This document shows positions 7,889-17,039 of a DNA stretch of 43,875 nucleotides, one piece after another. Made by a program: the position numbers and the translations under genes. Numbering within the stretch: the stretch's first letter is position 1; each line of letters opens with the position of its first letter. Origin of the DNA: an uncultured Pseudomonadota bacterium (lineage in GTDB: Bacteria > Pseudomonadota > Gammaproteobacteria > Steroidobacterales > Steroidobacteraceae). The notes beneath the pieces were generated by a model. That model saw only the letters and a program-made list of their open reading frames with translations. It ran no database searches and was not told the origin of the DNA. The DNA lies in NCBI GenBank assembly GCA_903885195.1, contig CAISHQ010000021.1, positions 1 through 43,875 of the forward strand. Direction: 5' to 3'.

Positions 7889-10606
7889 ATGCGCCTTCGC
7901 ACCACCCTACTCGCCTTCGCACTGACGCTCGTAGCCATGCCAATTGGCGCGGCCGAGGCCACACCCCCCACTGCGGCTACGACCCCTACTGCCGCAGCGC
8001 AGCTGACGCCGCTGCAGGCCAAGGCTCGTGAAATCTTTAAAAAGGTCGTGAGTTTCAGGAGTATCGCGCCCGGCTACGAGACGCCCCAGCTGGCCGAGTA
8101 CCTCGCGGGCGAATTCCGCGCCGCAGGGTTTGCCGAGGAAGACATCCTGCTCGAGCGCCACGAGGAAACCGCCTATCTGCTCGTGCGCTACCGAGGGCGC
8201 ACCCCGGCCAACGAGCCAGCACGAAAACCCGTCCTTCTGCTCTCGCACCTCGATGTGGTGCCGGCGCTCAAGGAACATTGGAAACGCGATCCATTCCGAC
8301 TCGAAGAGGCCAATGGGTTCTTCTATGGTCGTGGCACGCTCGATGTCAAAAACGGCGTAGCAACGCTCACCGCGCTGCTGCTGCGCCTCAAGCAGGAGAA
8401 GTTCGTACCGACCCGCGATCTGGTGCTGGTGCTGAGCGGTGATGAAGAGACGACCGGCGCGACCACCCGGCATTTACTAGAGAAGCATCGCGACTGGGTC
8501 GATGCCGAATACGCTCTCAATACCGATGCCGGCGGCGGCACGCTCGATCGCGAAGGCCGGGCCCGCTCGTACAACATCCAGACCGCCGAGAAGACCTATG
8601 CGAGTTACAAGTTGAGCGCCTACAACCCGGGCGGCCACAGCTCGCAACCCCGTGCCGATAATGCGATCTATGAACTGACCGATGCACTGAAGGCCGTGCA
8701 GGCCTATCGATTCCCTGTGCAGTGGTCCGATACGACGATCGGCTTTTTCAAAGCCACGGGCGCGATCGCCGACGGACCACTCGGCACCGCGATGCGCGCC
8801 TTCGCTGCGGATCCGCGCAACGCCGCAGCGGCCGATGAACTCTGGAAACACCCGGTGTACGTCGGCGCCACCCGTACCACCTGCGTGCCCACCATGCTGC
8901 GCGCCGGCCATGCCGAGAACGCGCTGCCCCAGCAAGCCACCGCCACGGTGAACTGCCGCATCTTCCCAGGCGTCACGCCACAGGCGATCCGCGAGACCCT
9001 GCAAAAGGTCGTCGGCGAGCGCATCGAAATCGAGATCATCGACGATCCACGCTACAGCGATGCCTCACCGCTCAGGGAGGACGTGGTGCAGGCTGTGACG
9101 GCGACCGTCCACGAACGGTACCCCGGCATCCCCATCATCCCGATTCAGGAATCGGGCGCGACGGATGGCCTCTTCTACCGCGCCGCCGGCATTCCGACGT
9201 ACGGCATCAGCGAAACCTTCATCAAGCCGGAGGACCAGTTCGCCCATGGCCTCGATGAGCGGATCCCCGTGCAGTCGTTCTACGCCGGGCTCGATCATTG
9301 GCATCGCATCGTCACGCGTTTGTTCGGGCCGACGCCAATGCTGTCGACCGTGGATTGCGGACGCCTGATCGACGGCCTGACGGACACGGTGCTTCGCAAC
9401 CAACGCCTGCAGATCGACAACGGGCGCATTGTGGCCCTGACCGCAATCGATAACCCCACCGCGGCGAACAGCTCCGCGCAGAGCTCGCAGCACCTCGATC
9501 TTCGCGATCACACCTGTCTTCCGGGGCTACTCGATCTGCATACGCACCTGACGGATCTACCCGAGAACACGGCGGACTTTCGCATCTACCCGCGGCGCAG
9601 TCCGCAGGATCACCTCGCGCTCGCCCGCAAGAACGCGTTGGCCACGTTGCAGGCAGGCTTCACCACCGTACGCGACGTGGGTGCCTACGTCGGAGCACTC
9701 GACAAGGAACTGCGCGATGAGATCGACGCCGGCGTCACGCCGGGCCCGCGCATGCAAGTCTCGATCGGGTACCTGACCATCTCGGGCGGCGGCGGCGACA
9801 TGCTGCTGCCCGGCTTCCCGAAGAGCCAGGCGCTGACGCCCCTGCCCCGCATGCGCCGAGGTGTGGCGAAGGGGCCCGAGCAGTTTGCTGCGCGAGCGAG
9901 CGCCTTCCTCGACGACGGCGCCGACGTGCTGAAGATCATCGCCTCGGGCGCTGTGCTCTCCCCGGGCGGCGTGCCGGGTTCACCCGAGATGACACCCGCC
10001 GAGATTACGGCTGTGACACGTGCCGCTCAATCACGTGGCAAACGCGTGGCCGCCCACGCACACGGCGCCCGATCGGTGAAAGAAGCCATCCTCGCAGGCG
10101 CCAACACCATCGAGCATGCCTCACTGATCGACGAGGAAGGCCTGCGATTGGCCCGCGAGCGCGGCGTTGCGCTGGCGATGGACGTGTACAACGGCGACTA
10201 CATCGATACCGAGGGTCGCCGCCAGGGGTGGCCCGCCGAGTTTCTGCAGAAGAACCTCGACACCACCGAAGCGCAGCGTCAGGCCTTCACGCGCGCCGTG
10301 CAGATCGGCACACCCATCGTATTCGCGACGGACGCAGGGGTGTTTCCGCACGGACTCAATGCGCGGCAATTTCGCATCATGGTGCAACGCGGCATGACAC
10401 CGATGCAGGCCATCCGCTCAGCGACCGGCGTCGCGGCCGAGTATATGGGTTGGTCGGATCGCGTCGGCGCGCTCGCTCCCGGACGCTACGCGGATCTCGT
10501 CGCCGTGCGTGGCGATCCCCTCGCCGACATCACGCTGCTCGAGCGCGTCGATGTGGTGCTGAAGGGCGGCGTACCCGTCAGCCGAGCACCTGCTCGCACA
10601 AACTGA
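7889..10606 (+). CDS. Secreted fusion of M20 metallopeptidase and imidazolonepropionase-like amidohydrolase
   Basis: This single 905-aa frame has a signal peptide (about residues 1-22, ending PIGAAEA). Residues 40-480 form an M20 peptidase with likely two-metal ligands and catalytic residues His120, Asp122, Asp152, Glu186, Glu187, Asp213 and His453. Residues 488-905 form an amidohydrolase with His551 and His553 (DLHTHL), Lys682 (KIIASGA), His723/His725, His743 (IEHAS) and Asp815 (FATDAG), all usual metal ligands. Both active sites look intact. The amidohydrolase half has no signal peptide of its own. Likely periplasmic degradation of peptides or N-acyl amino acids in two steps (inference). 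The 3' end overlaps the nuoN 3' end by 29 bp, tail to tail. Confidence 0.9.
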   Translation: MRLRTTLLAFALTLVAMPIGAAEATPPTAATTPTAAAQLTPLQAKAREIFKKVVSFRSIAPGYETPQLAEYLAGEFRAAGFAEEDILLERHEETAYLLVRYRGRTPANEPARKPVLLLSHLDVVPALKEHWKRDPFRLEEANGFFYGRGTLDVKNGVATLTALLLRLKQEKFVPTRDLVLVLSGDEETTGATTRHLLEKHRDWVDAEYALNTDAGGGTLDREGRARSYNIQTAEKTYASYKLSAYNPGGHSSQPRADNAIYELTDALKAVQAYRFPVQWSDTTIGFFKATGAIADGPLGTAMRAFAADPRNAAAADELWKHPVYVGATRTTCVPTMLRAGHAENALPQQATATVNCRIFPGVTPQAIRETLQKVVGERIEIEIIDDPRYSDASPLREDVVQAVTATVHERYPGIPIIPIQESGATDGLFYRAAGIPTYGISETFIKPEDQFAHGLDERIPVQSFYAGLDHWHRIVTRLFGPTPMLSTVDCGRLIDGLTDTVLRNQRLQIDNGRIVALTAIDNPTAANSSAQSSQHLDLRDHTCLPGLLDLHTHLTDLPENTADFRIYPRRSPQDHLALARKNALATLQAGFTTVRDVGAYVGALDKELRDEIDAGVTPGPRMQVSIGYLTISGGGGDMLLPGFPKSQALTPLPRMRRGVAKGPEQFAARASAFLDDGADVLKIIASGAVLSPGGVPGSPEMTPAEITAVTRAAQSRGKRVAAHAHGARSVKEAILAGANTIEHASLIDEEGLRLARERGVALAMDVYNGDYIDTEGRRQGWPAEFLQKNLDTTEAQRQAFTRAVQIGTPIVFATDAGVFPHGLNARQFRIMVQRGMTPMQAIRSATGVAAEYMGWSDRVGALAPGRYADLVAVRGDPLADITLLERVDVVLKGGVPVSRAPARTN

Positions 10607-12020
10607 GCAGGCTCTCGGGAAAGAGGCCCAGCACCAGCACCGCCAGGGCATTCAACCCGAGTGCCAGACGCACCCCCGGATGGGACTCGGTCGGAGGTGC
10701 AGAGGCGTTCGGCGCATCGAAGTACATCAGCTTGACCACGCGCAGGTAGTAGAACACGCCGATCACGGACACCGCCGCAGCAAACACCACGAGCGCCAGA
10801 TGGTTCGAGGCCCAGAGCGCCTCGAAGATCTGCAACTTCGCCCAGAAGCCAACGAAGGGCGGGATGCCGGCCGTCGAGAACATCAACATCATCATCATCA
10901 GCGCAAGCAGCGGGTCACGCGCGTGCAGACCCTTGTAATCATCGAGTTCGTCGGCCTCGAAACCCCGTCGCCCCGCAAGCAGGATCACGCCAAACGAACC
11001 GAGCGTCATGATGACGTAGGTGATTGTGTAGTAGAGCGCCGCCTCGTAGCCCTGCTCCGTCCCGGCGACGAACCCGAGCAGAATGAAGCCCACATTGCCG
11101 ATGGCCGAATAGGCCAGCATGCGCTTGAGATTGGTTTGCGCGATCGCGATGACGTTACCGAGCAGCGCCGAGAGTACGGCCAGAATCGCGAGCATCTGGG
11201 CCCAGGTGTCGACGATGTTACCGAGGCCACCCGCCAACAACCGGAACGCGAGTGCGAACGAGGCGATCTTGGGTGCCGTGGCGACGAACAGGGTCACGGC
11301 GGATGGCGCACCGTGGTACACGTCCGGCACCCACATATGGAACGGCACCGCACCGAACTTGAAGGCGATGCCGACGACGACGAACACCACGCCCATGATG
11401 AGCCCGAGTGAAGGCTCACCCTGCAACGACACGGCAAGCTCGGAGAAGAGCAAGGTTCCGCTGAGTCCATACACCAGCGACATGCCGTAGAGCAGACAGC
11501 CCGAAGCGATGGCACCCAGCACGAAGTACTTCATCGCCGACTCCGCGGCGACCCCCGAGTCCCGATCGGTCGCTACCAGCGCATACAGCGACAGGGCCAG
11601 CAGCTCGATACCCATGTACATGGTCAACAGGCTGCCCGCCGAGATCATCACGAAGATGCCGAGCACGGCGCTCAGCACGAGCACGTAGTACTCGCCTTTG
11701 GCCAGCTCGCGCGCTTCGAGGTAGTGCCGCGAATACAGCAGTGCCACGGCCACGAACAGGAAACACAATAGTTTCAGCAGCGTGCCGAGCGGATCGGCGA
11801 TGTACATCCCGGAGAAGAGCTCCACCGGTGCGCTCACCTGCGCGTAGGCCAGCGTCAGCGCCGCACCGACTCCAAGCGTGATCAGCGTGAGGGTCGGCGT
11901 GATGCGCGCAGCGGCCTTGCCCGCGAACACATCGACCAACAACACCACGCAGATCGCCGCTGCAAGGTAGATCTCAGGCAGTGCCGGTGCGAGCGAGGCG
12001 AGAGTGAAAGTCGGTGTCAT
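10578..12020 (-). CDS. nuoN: NADH-quinone oxidoreductase subunit N
   Basis: This 480-aa antiporter-like membrane subunit of complex I has about 14 transmembrane helices and helps translocate protons across the inner membrane. Conserved features include the proton-channel segment GIELLALSLYALV, AFKFGAVPFHMWVPDVYHGAP with its lysine, and the NLKRMLAYSAIGNVGF region. It is the last gene of the nuo operon, 12 bp after nuoM. Its final 29 bp overlap the end of the convergent M20-amidohydrolase gene, so transcripts from both sides collide or share sequence. No hairpin-plus-U terminator is visible at this junction. Confidence 0.97.
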   Translation of the reverse strand: MTPTFTLASLAPALPEIYLAAAICVVLLVDVFAGKAAARITPTLTLITLGVGAALTLAYAQVSAPVELFSGMYIADPLGTLLKLLCFLFVAVALLYSRHYLEARELAKGEYYVLVLSAVLGIFVMISAGSLLTMYMGIELLALSLYALVATDRDSGVAAESAMKYFVLGAIASGCLLYGMSLVYGLSGTLLFSELAVSLQGEPSLGLIMGVVFVVVGIAFKFGAVPFHMWVPDVYHGAPSAVTLFVATAPKIASFALAFRLLAGGLGNIVDTWAQMLAILAVLSALLGNVIAIAQTNLKRMLAYSAIGNVGFILLGFVAGTEQGYEAALYYTITYVIMTLGSFGVILLAGRRGFEADELDDYKGLHARDPLLALMMMMLMFSTAGIPPFVGFWAKLQIFEALWASNHLALVVFAAAVSVIGVFYYLRVVKLMYFDAPNASAPPTESHPGVRLALGLNALAVLVLGLFPESLLSLCEQVLG

Positions 12021-12032
12021 GTCATCCCCTGA

Positions 12033-13550
12033 TCACAGCGGCAACTTGCTCGTGACGATCTGCTCGACGAGGTGCCGCACGGACACCTGCATGATCTCGA
12101 GCAGCGGCGCAGGCCACAGTCCGAGCAGCAACACGCCTGCCGCCAGCAAGGCCAGCACGAAAAATTCCCGGCCGTTCAGATCCTCGAGCGTCGCCACCTG
12201 ATCGTTGCCCACCGGACCGAACACCACGCGCTTGACGAGCCAGAGCGTGTAGGCCGCGCCCAGAATCAGCGTGGTCCCGGCGAGGAATGCGTACCAGAAG
12301 TTCGCCTTGAAGCTCGCGAGGATCACGAGGAATTCGCCAACAAACCCCGAGGTGCCGGGAAGTCCCGAATTGGCCATCGCAAAGAGCACCATGAAGGCGC
12401 CGAATACCGGCATGCGATTGATGACGCCCCCATACGCGCTGATCTCGCGACTATGCAAGCGGTCGTACATCACGCCCACGCAAAGGAACATCGCGCCCGA
12501 AATGAGTCCGTGGGAGACCATCTGCACCATCGCTCCGTCGATGCCCATCGCCGCGCCCTTGAGGCTGCCGGTCTGAGCGGCGATGTCGAAGGCGAGGAAG
12601 GCGCCGAGCGTCACGAAGCCCATGTGGGCGATCGAGGAATACGCGATCAGTTTCTTCATGTCGGTCTGCACGAGGGCGACCAAGCCGATGTAGACGACGG
12701 CCACAAGCGACAGCCCGATGATGAGCCAGTCGAGTTCGCGCGCCGCATCGGGCGTGATCGGCAACGAGAAGCGCAGGAACCCGTAACCACCCATCTTCAG
12801 CATGATGGCGGCCAGTACCACCGAACCGCCGGTAGGCGCTTCGACGTGGGCATCCGGCAACCAGGTGTGCACCGGGAACATCGGAATCTTGACCGCAAAG
12901 GCGGCGAAGAACGCGAGGAAGATCCACAACTGCTCCTCGCGACCGAGCGGCAAAGCCTGCAGGGCCGCGATGTCGTACGTGCCTGCCTTCAGGTACATGT
13001 AGATCAGCGCGATCAGCATGAACACCGAACCCAGGAAGGTGTATAGGAAGAACTTCAGCGTCGCGTACACGCGGCGCGCTCCGCCCCAGATGCCGATGAT
13101 CAGGAACATCGGGATCAGCATCGCTTCCCAGAAAAAGTAGAACAGCAACCCATCGAGGGCACTGAACACGCCGACCATCAGGCCTTCCATGATCAGGAAG
13201 GCGGCGTAGTACTGCGATGGGCGCTTGTCGATCACCGTCCAGGCGGCAATCACCACCGGCACGGTGATGAAGGTCGTCAGCAGCACGAGCGGCAGCGAGA
13301 TGCCATCGACACCTAGGTGGTAGGTGGCGTTGAAAGCCGGGATCCACGGCGCTTGCTCGAGGAACTGGAACGCCGCCGTGCTCGGATCGAATCCGGTGTA
13401 GAGCGGCACCGACAAGGCAAACGTCGCCACTGCCGTAGCGAGCGCGATCCACCGCACTGCCCCGATGCGCTGATCACCGCAGCCGAGTACCAACAGGCCA
13501 CCCGCAACGGGCAACCAGATCAAGATCGACAACAACGCGGACTCAATCAT
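12033..13550 (-). CDS. nuoM: NADH-quinone oxidoreductase subunit M
   Basis: This 505-aa Mrp-antiporter-type subunit pumps protons in the complex I membrane arm. Visible hallmarks are the FFWEAMLIPMFLIIGIWG helix with the channel glutamate, AVKIPMFPVHTWLPDAHVEAP with its lysine and histidine, and DMKKLIAYSSIAHMGFV. I chose the ATG at 13550 because it overlaps the nuoL stop in an ATGA junction. A GTG at 13568 would add six residues but lie deeper in nuoL. The length fits the usual 490-510. Confidence 0.97.
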   Translation of the reverse strand: MIESALLSILIWLPVAGGLLVLGCGDQRIGAVRWIALATAVATFALSVPLYTGFDPSTAAFQFLEQAPWIPAFNATYHLGVDGISLPLVLLTTFITVPVVIAAWTVIDKRPSQYYAAFLIMEGLMVGVFSALDGLLFYFFWEAMLIPMFLIIGIWGGARRVYATLKFFLYTFLGSVFMLIALIYMYLKAGTYDIAALQALPLGREEQLWIFLAFFAAFAVKIPMFPVHTWLPDAHVEAPTGGSVVLAAIMLKMGGYGFLRFSLPITPDAARELDWLIIGLSLVAVVYIGLVALVQTDMKKLIAYSSIAHMGFVTLGAFLAFDIAAQTGSLKGAAMGIDGAMVQMVSHGLISGAMFLCVGVMYDRLHSREISAYGGVINRMPVFGAFMVLFAMANSGLPGTSGFVGEFLVILASFKANFWYAFLAGTTLILGAAYTLWLVKRVVFGPVGNDQVATLEDLNGREFFVLALLAAGVLLLGLWPAPLLEIMQVSVRHLVEQIVTSKLPL

Positions 13551-15556
13551 GCGAACACCAGGAACCACGCCAGCAACCCAGCGAGGCCGATCATCATCCA
13601 GAAGGCGTAGGAGTAGAGATAACCGGTCTGGATGCGTCGAACCACACCCGACAACGCACCGATGAGGTTCGCACTACCGTTGACGAGAGCGCCGTCGATC
13701 AGGGTTTGATCACCCGCTTTCCAGAACACGCGTCCGAGCAGCCGACTGCCGGCTGCCAGCACGTTCTCGTTGAACCAATCGAAGTAATACTTGTTGTCGA
13801 GCAGCTTGCGCACCGGCGCGAACACACCCGCGAACCGCTCTGCTGCCGCCGGGTTCTTCAGGAACAGATACCAGGCCGACAGCACACCGGCGAGCGCCAA
13901 CCACAGTGGCGGGTGCCCGACCGCAGCCAGCGCAAAGGACGCCGGATCGTGGAAGTGGGTGGCGAGCTCTGCCAGCACGTCGTTGCGCTCCAGCACCACG
14001 ATGGCGCCTGCGAAGTAGCCGCCGAAGAGCACGGGTTGCACCGTCAGATAACCGATGACGATCGACGGGATCGCCAGCAACACGAGCGGCAAGGTCACGA
14101 CCCACGGACTTTCGTGCGGCGTACCGCCGTGGCCGCCGTGATGCCCGTGATCGTCGTGAGCGTGGTCGTCGTGCGCGTGGTCGTCGTGCGCCCAACGCGG
14201 CGCGCCGTGGAAGGTCATGAACACCATGCGGAACGTGTAGAAGGCCGTCACGAACACGCCAATCAACACGCACCAGTAGGCGTAACCCGCTCCCCATCGA
14301 TCGGACTCGTGCACCGCCTCGATGATGAAATCCTTCGAGTAGAACCCTGACAGAAACGGCGTACCGATGAGCGCCAGCGCACCGATCCAGCAGGTGATGG
14401 CCGTGATCGGCATCAGGCGCGCGAGGCCGCCCATCTTGCGCATGTCCTGCTCGTGGTGCATGCCGATGATCACCGAGCCCGCCGCGAGGAACAGCAGGGC
14501 CTTGAAGAAGGCGTGCGTCATCAGGTGAAAAATCGCCGCACCGTACGCCGATGCTCCGAGTGCCACGGTCATGTAGCCAAGCTGCGATAGCGTCGAGTAG
14601 GCGACCACGCGCTTGATGTCGTTGTTGACGATGCCGAGAAAGCCCATGAACAAGGCCGTGGTGGCCCCAACCACGAGCACGAACGACAGCGCCGCTTCGG
14701 ACTGCTCAAATAGTGGCGAGAACCGCGCCACCATGAAGATGCCCGCGGTCACCATCGTCGCCGCGTGGATCAGTGCCGAGATCGGCGTGGGGCCTTCCAT
14801 CGAGTCGGGCAACCACACGTGCAGCGGCACCTGTGCCGATTTGCCCATCGCGCCGATGAAGAGACAGATGCAGATGAGCGTGATCGCCGACACCGTCCAG
14901 GTATCCCCTAGCGCAAACTGCGCCGTGGCGATGGCCGGGGCCGCGGCGAAGGCATCACGGTAATCGAGAGAGCCCGTGTAGTAGACCACCCCGGCAATGC
15001 CGAGCACGAAGCCGAAATCACCCACGCGATTGACGAGAAAGGCCTTCATGTTCGCAAAAATCGCGCTCGGCTTCGTATACCAGAAGCCGATCAGCAAGTA
15101 CGACACCACGCCGACCGCCTCCCAGCCGAAGAACAGCTGCAGGAAGTTGTTGGACATGACGAGCATCAGCATCGCAAACGTAAAGAGCGAGATGTACGAG
15201 AAGAACCGCTGGTAGCCCGGATCTTCGTGCATGTAGCCGATCGTGTAGATGTGCACACAGAGCGATACGAAGGTCACGACGCACATCATCAGCACCGAGA
15301 GCTGATCGACGAGGAAGCCCACTTCCATGCGAATGCCATCACTGACGAGCCAGGTGTACACCGTGTCGTTGTAGACGCTGACCTCGCCGGTGATGAGCTG
15401 CCACGCGATCTGCGCCGACAGCACGAACGAGGCGCCGACCGCAGCGATGGTCACGACGTGGGAGCCGGTACGACCGATCCACTTACCGGCAAGACCAGCG
15501 AGGATCGCCGCGATCAGCGGCAGCAGCGGGATGGCGAGCAGTACGTTCGGATTCAT
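13547..15556 (-). CDS. nuoL: NADH-quinone oxidoreductase subunit L
   Basis: This 669-aa protein is the distal proton-pumping subunit of complex I, bearing the long C-terminal lateral helix (from about residue 560) that runs along the membrane arm. Key segments are LFFGWEAVGVVSYLLIGFWY, AQVPLHVWLPDSMEGPTP and DIKRVVAYSTLSQLGYM. Residues about 456-482 form a loop of HDDHA repeats with ten histidines, longer than in E. coli, where a short His/Ala loop sits at the equivalent place. It is followed 4 bp after its start side by nuoK and coupled to nuoM by ATGA. Confidence 0.97.
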   Translation of the reverse strand: MNPNVLLAIPLLPLIAAILAGLAGKWIGRTGSHVVTIAAVGASFVLSAQIAWQLITGEVSVYNDTVYTWLVSDGIRMEVGFLVDQLSVLMMCVVTFVSLCVHIYTIGYMHEDPGYQRFFSYISLFTFAMLMLVMSNNFLQLFFGWEAVGVVSYLLIGFWYTKPSAIFANMKAFLVNRVGDFGFVLGIAGVVYYTGSLDYRDAFAAAPAIATAQFALGDTWTVSAITLICICLFIGAMGKSAQVPLHVWLPDSMEGPTPISALIHAATMVTAGIFMVARFSPLFEQSEAALSFVLVVGATTALFMGFLGIVNNDIKRVVAYSTLSQLGYMTVALGASAYGAAIFHLMTHAFFKALLFLAAGSVIIGMHHEQDMRKMGGLARLMPITAITCWIGALALIGTPFLSGFYSKDFIIEAVHESDRWGAGYAYWCVLIGVFVTAFYTFRMVFMTFHGAPRWAHDDHAHDDHAHDDHGHHGGHGGTPHESPWVVTLPLVLLAIPSIVIGYLTVQPVLFGGYFAGAIVVLERNDVLAELATHFHDPASFALAAVGHPPLWLALAGVLSAWYLFLKNPAAAERFAGVFAPVRKLLDNKYYFDWFNENVLAAGSRLLGRVFWKAGDQTLIDGALVNGSANLIGALSGVVRRIQTGYLYSYAFWMMIGLAGLLAWFLVFA
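14147..14191 (-). repeat. Three 15-bp in-frame repeats encoding AHDDH in nuoL
   Basis: Three consecutive 15-bp units encode AHDDH, AHDDH and AHDDH, with silent changes in the last copy (GCT and GAT). They are followed by Gly/His-rich codons to about 14117. The coding repeat probably expanded by slippage. The protein segment lies in a soluble loop and could bind divalent metal. Confidence 0.8.
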
Positions 15557-15560
15557 CAGC

Positions 15561-15866
15561 TCAACCCTTCATCGTGTCGAGGTCTTCGACGTTGATGCTG
15601 CGCCGCTCGCGGAACAGCACCACCAGGATGGCGAGCCCTATCGCAGACTCCGCGGCCGCAACGGTCAGCACGAAGAACACGAAAACTTGCCCGTCGAGAT
15701 CACCGAGAAAGCGCGAAAAGGACACGAAGCTGAAGTTCACGGCGAGCAGCATCAACTCGATGCACATCAACAGCAGAATCACGTTCTTGCGGTTGAGAAA
15801 GATCCCCGCGATCGACAGCGAGAACAGGACCGCGGACAGCGTCAGCATGTGCTGCAGGGTGATCAT
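15561..15866 (-). CDS. nuoK: NADH-quinone oxidoreductase subunit K
   Basis: This 101-aa, three-helix subunit of the complex I membrane arm (equivalent to mitochondrial ND4L) takes part in proton transfer. The conserved glutamates in [13 protein letters not shown] (helix 2) and [12 protein letters not shown] (helix 3) are present. The length is typical. The ATG at 15866 overlaps the nuoJ stop in an ATGA arrangement, and nuoL starts 4 bp after the nuoK stop. Confidence 0.98.
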   Translation of the reverse strand: MITLQHMLTLSAVLFSLSIAGIFLNRKNVILLLMCIELMLLAVNFSFVSFSRFLGDLDGQVFVFFVLTVAAAESAIGLAILVVLFRERRSINVEDLDTMKG

Positions 15867-16486
15867 GGGCCCTCCCCCTGCGCCGAGTCAGGCTTCGCGC
15901 CGACTCCCTTGATGAGTCGCACCCGATCCTCCCGCCGGACGGCCACTTGCTTGGCCACATCCTGCGGCTTGAGCCCCGGGCGCCGGCGCATGGTCAGCGA
16001 GATGGCCGCGATGATCGCCACAAGCAGCACCATCGCCGCGAGCTCGAACGGGTATACGTAGGTGGTGTAGAGCACTTCGCCGAGCTCACGCGTGTTGCTG
16101 TGATCAGCCGGCTGCGGCGCAACGCCAATGGCGGTGTCGATACCGAAGCCGCGCACGGCGAACACGGCCGACATCTGCGCGATCACGAGAAACGCCGTGA
16201 TCCAGCCGAGCCAGGCGTAGCGGATGAAGCCACGCTTGATCTCCTCGACGTTGATGTCGAGCATCATGACCACGAACAGGAACAAGACCATCACGGCGCC
16301 GACGTACACCAGCACGAGCACGATGGCGAGGAACTCCGCCTCGATGAGCAACCAGAGCGCCGCGCTCGAGAAGAACGCGAGCACCAGCGCCAGCGCCGAG
16401 TACACCGGGTTGCGCGCCACGATCACACCGAGCGCAGCGGCCAGCAGAATCGCCGACAACACGTAAAAGAGCACTTGGACGATCAC
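15863..16486 (-). CDS. nuoJ: NADH-quinone oxidoreductase subunit J
   Basis: This 207-aa membrane subunit (ND6 equivalent) has five helices. The conserved third helix [22 protein letters not shown] contains the segment that links quinone chemistry to the proton path. I set the start at GTG 16486 because GAGGAA lies 6 bp upstream and homologues begin with this hydrophobic helix; a GTG at 16510 would add eight polar residues. The C-terminal 40 residues are soluble and basic ([20 protein letters not shown]). Confidence 0.95.
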   Translation of the reverse strand: MIVQVLFYVLSAILLAAALGVIVARNPVYSALALVLAFFSSAALWLLIEAEFLAIVLVLVYVGAVMVLFLFVVMMLDINVEEIKRGFIRYAWLGWITAFLVIAQMSAVFAVRGFGIDTAIGVAPQPADHSNTRELGEVLYTTYVYPFELAAMVLLVAIIAAISLTMRRRPGLKPQDVAKQVAVRREDRVRLIKGVGAKPDSAQGEGP

Positions 16487-16540
16487 GCGGACTTCCTCAT
16501 CGCTACACACTGCATGGCTGCGTACTTCACGGCGTTCGAC

Positions 16541-17026
16541 CTAGCGGTACGGCGCATCGGCCGCCTTGTCGGCGTCGATCAGGGCCGCATAGCGCTCGCC
16601 CACCGCGAGCAGCTTGTCCTTGGTCATGATGTTCTCGCCGCGGTGCTCCATGTGGTACTCGTGGATGCGCGTCTCGACGATGGCATCTACCGGACAGGCC
16701 TCTTCGCAAAAGCCGCAGAAGATGCACTTGAAAAGATCGATGTCGTAGCGCGTGGTGCGGCGCGTACCGTCGGCAGCGACGTCCGAGTCGATGGTGATGG
16801 CAAGCGCCGGGCAAACCGCTTCGCAGAGCTTGCAGGCGATACAACGCTCCTCGCCGTTCGGATAACGACGCAGCGCATGCAGCCCGCGGAACCGCGGCGA
16901 TTGCGGGGTCTTTTCTTCGGGGTAGTTGACCGTGACCTTCCTGCGAAACAGCGTGCGCGCCGTGACCGAGAGGCCCGTGAGCAGCTCGGTCAGCAGGAAA
17001 GTCTTGGCAATGCTCTGCAGTGACAT
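16541..17026 (-). CDS. nuoI: NADH-quinone oxidoreductase subunit I (2x 4Fe-4S)
   Basis: This 161-aa peripheral-arm subunit carries clusters N6a and N6b. Two ferredoxin motifs are visible, [12 protein letters not shown] and [12 protein letters not shown], at about residues 62-73 and 101-112. These pass electrons toward NuoB. The N-terminal amphipathic helix (residues 1-30) anchors it to the membrane arm. The ATG at 17026 lies 13 bp after the nuoH stop. The length fits Proteobacteria. Confidence 0.98.
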   Translation of the reverse strand: MSLQSIAKTFLLTELLTGLSVTARTLFRRKVTVNYPEEKTPQSPRFRGLHALRRYPNGEERCIACKLCEAVCPALAITIDSDVAADGTRRTTRYDIDLFKCIFCGFCEEACPVDAIVETRIHEYHMEHRGENIMTKDKLLAVGERYAALIDADKAADAPYR

Positions 17027-17039
17027 GAGTGTGCGTGCC

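Noticed and set aside
12072-13046. 324-codon frame opposite nuoM and a 358-codon frame at 15947-17023
   Set aside because: His/Arg/Glu-rich translations opposite hydrophobic genes; typical antisense artefacts.
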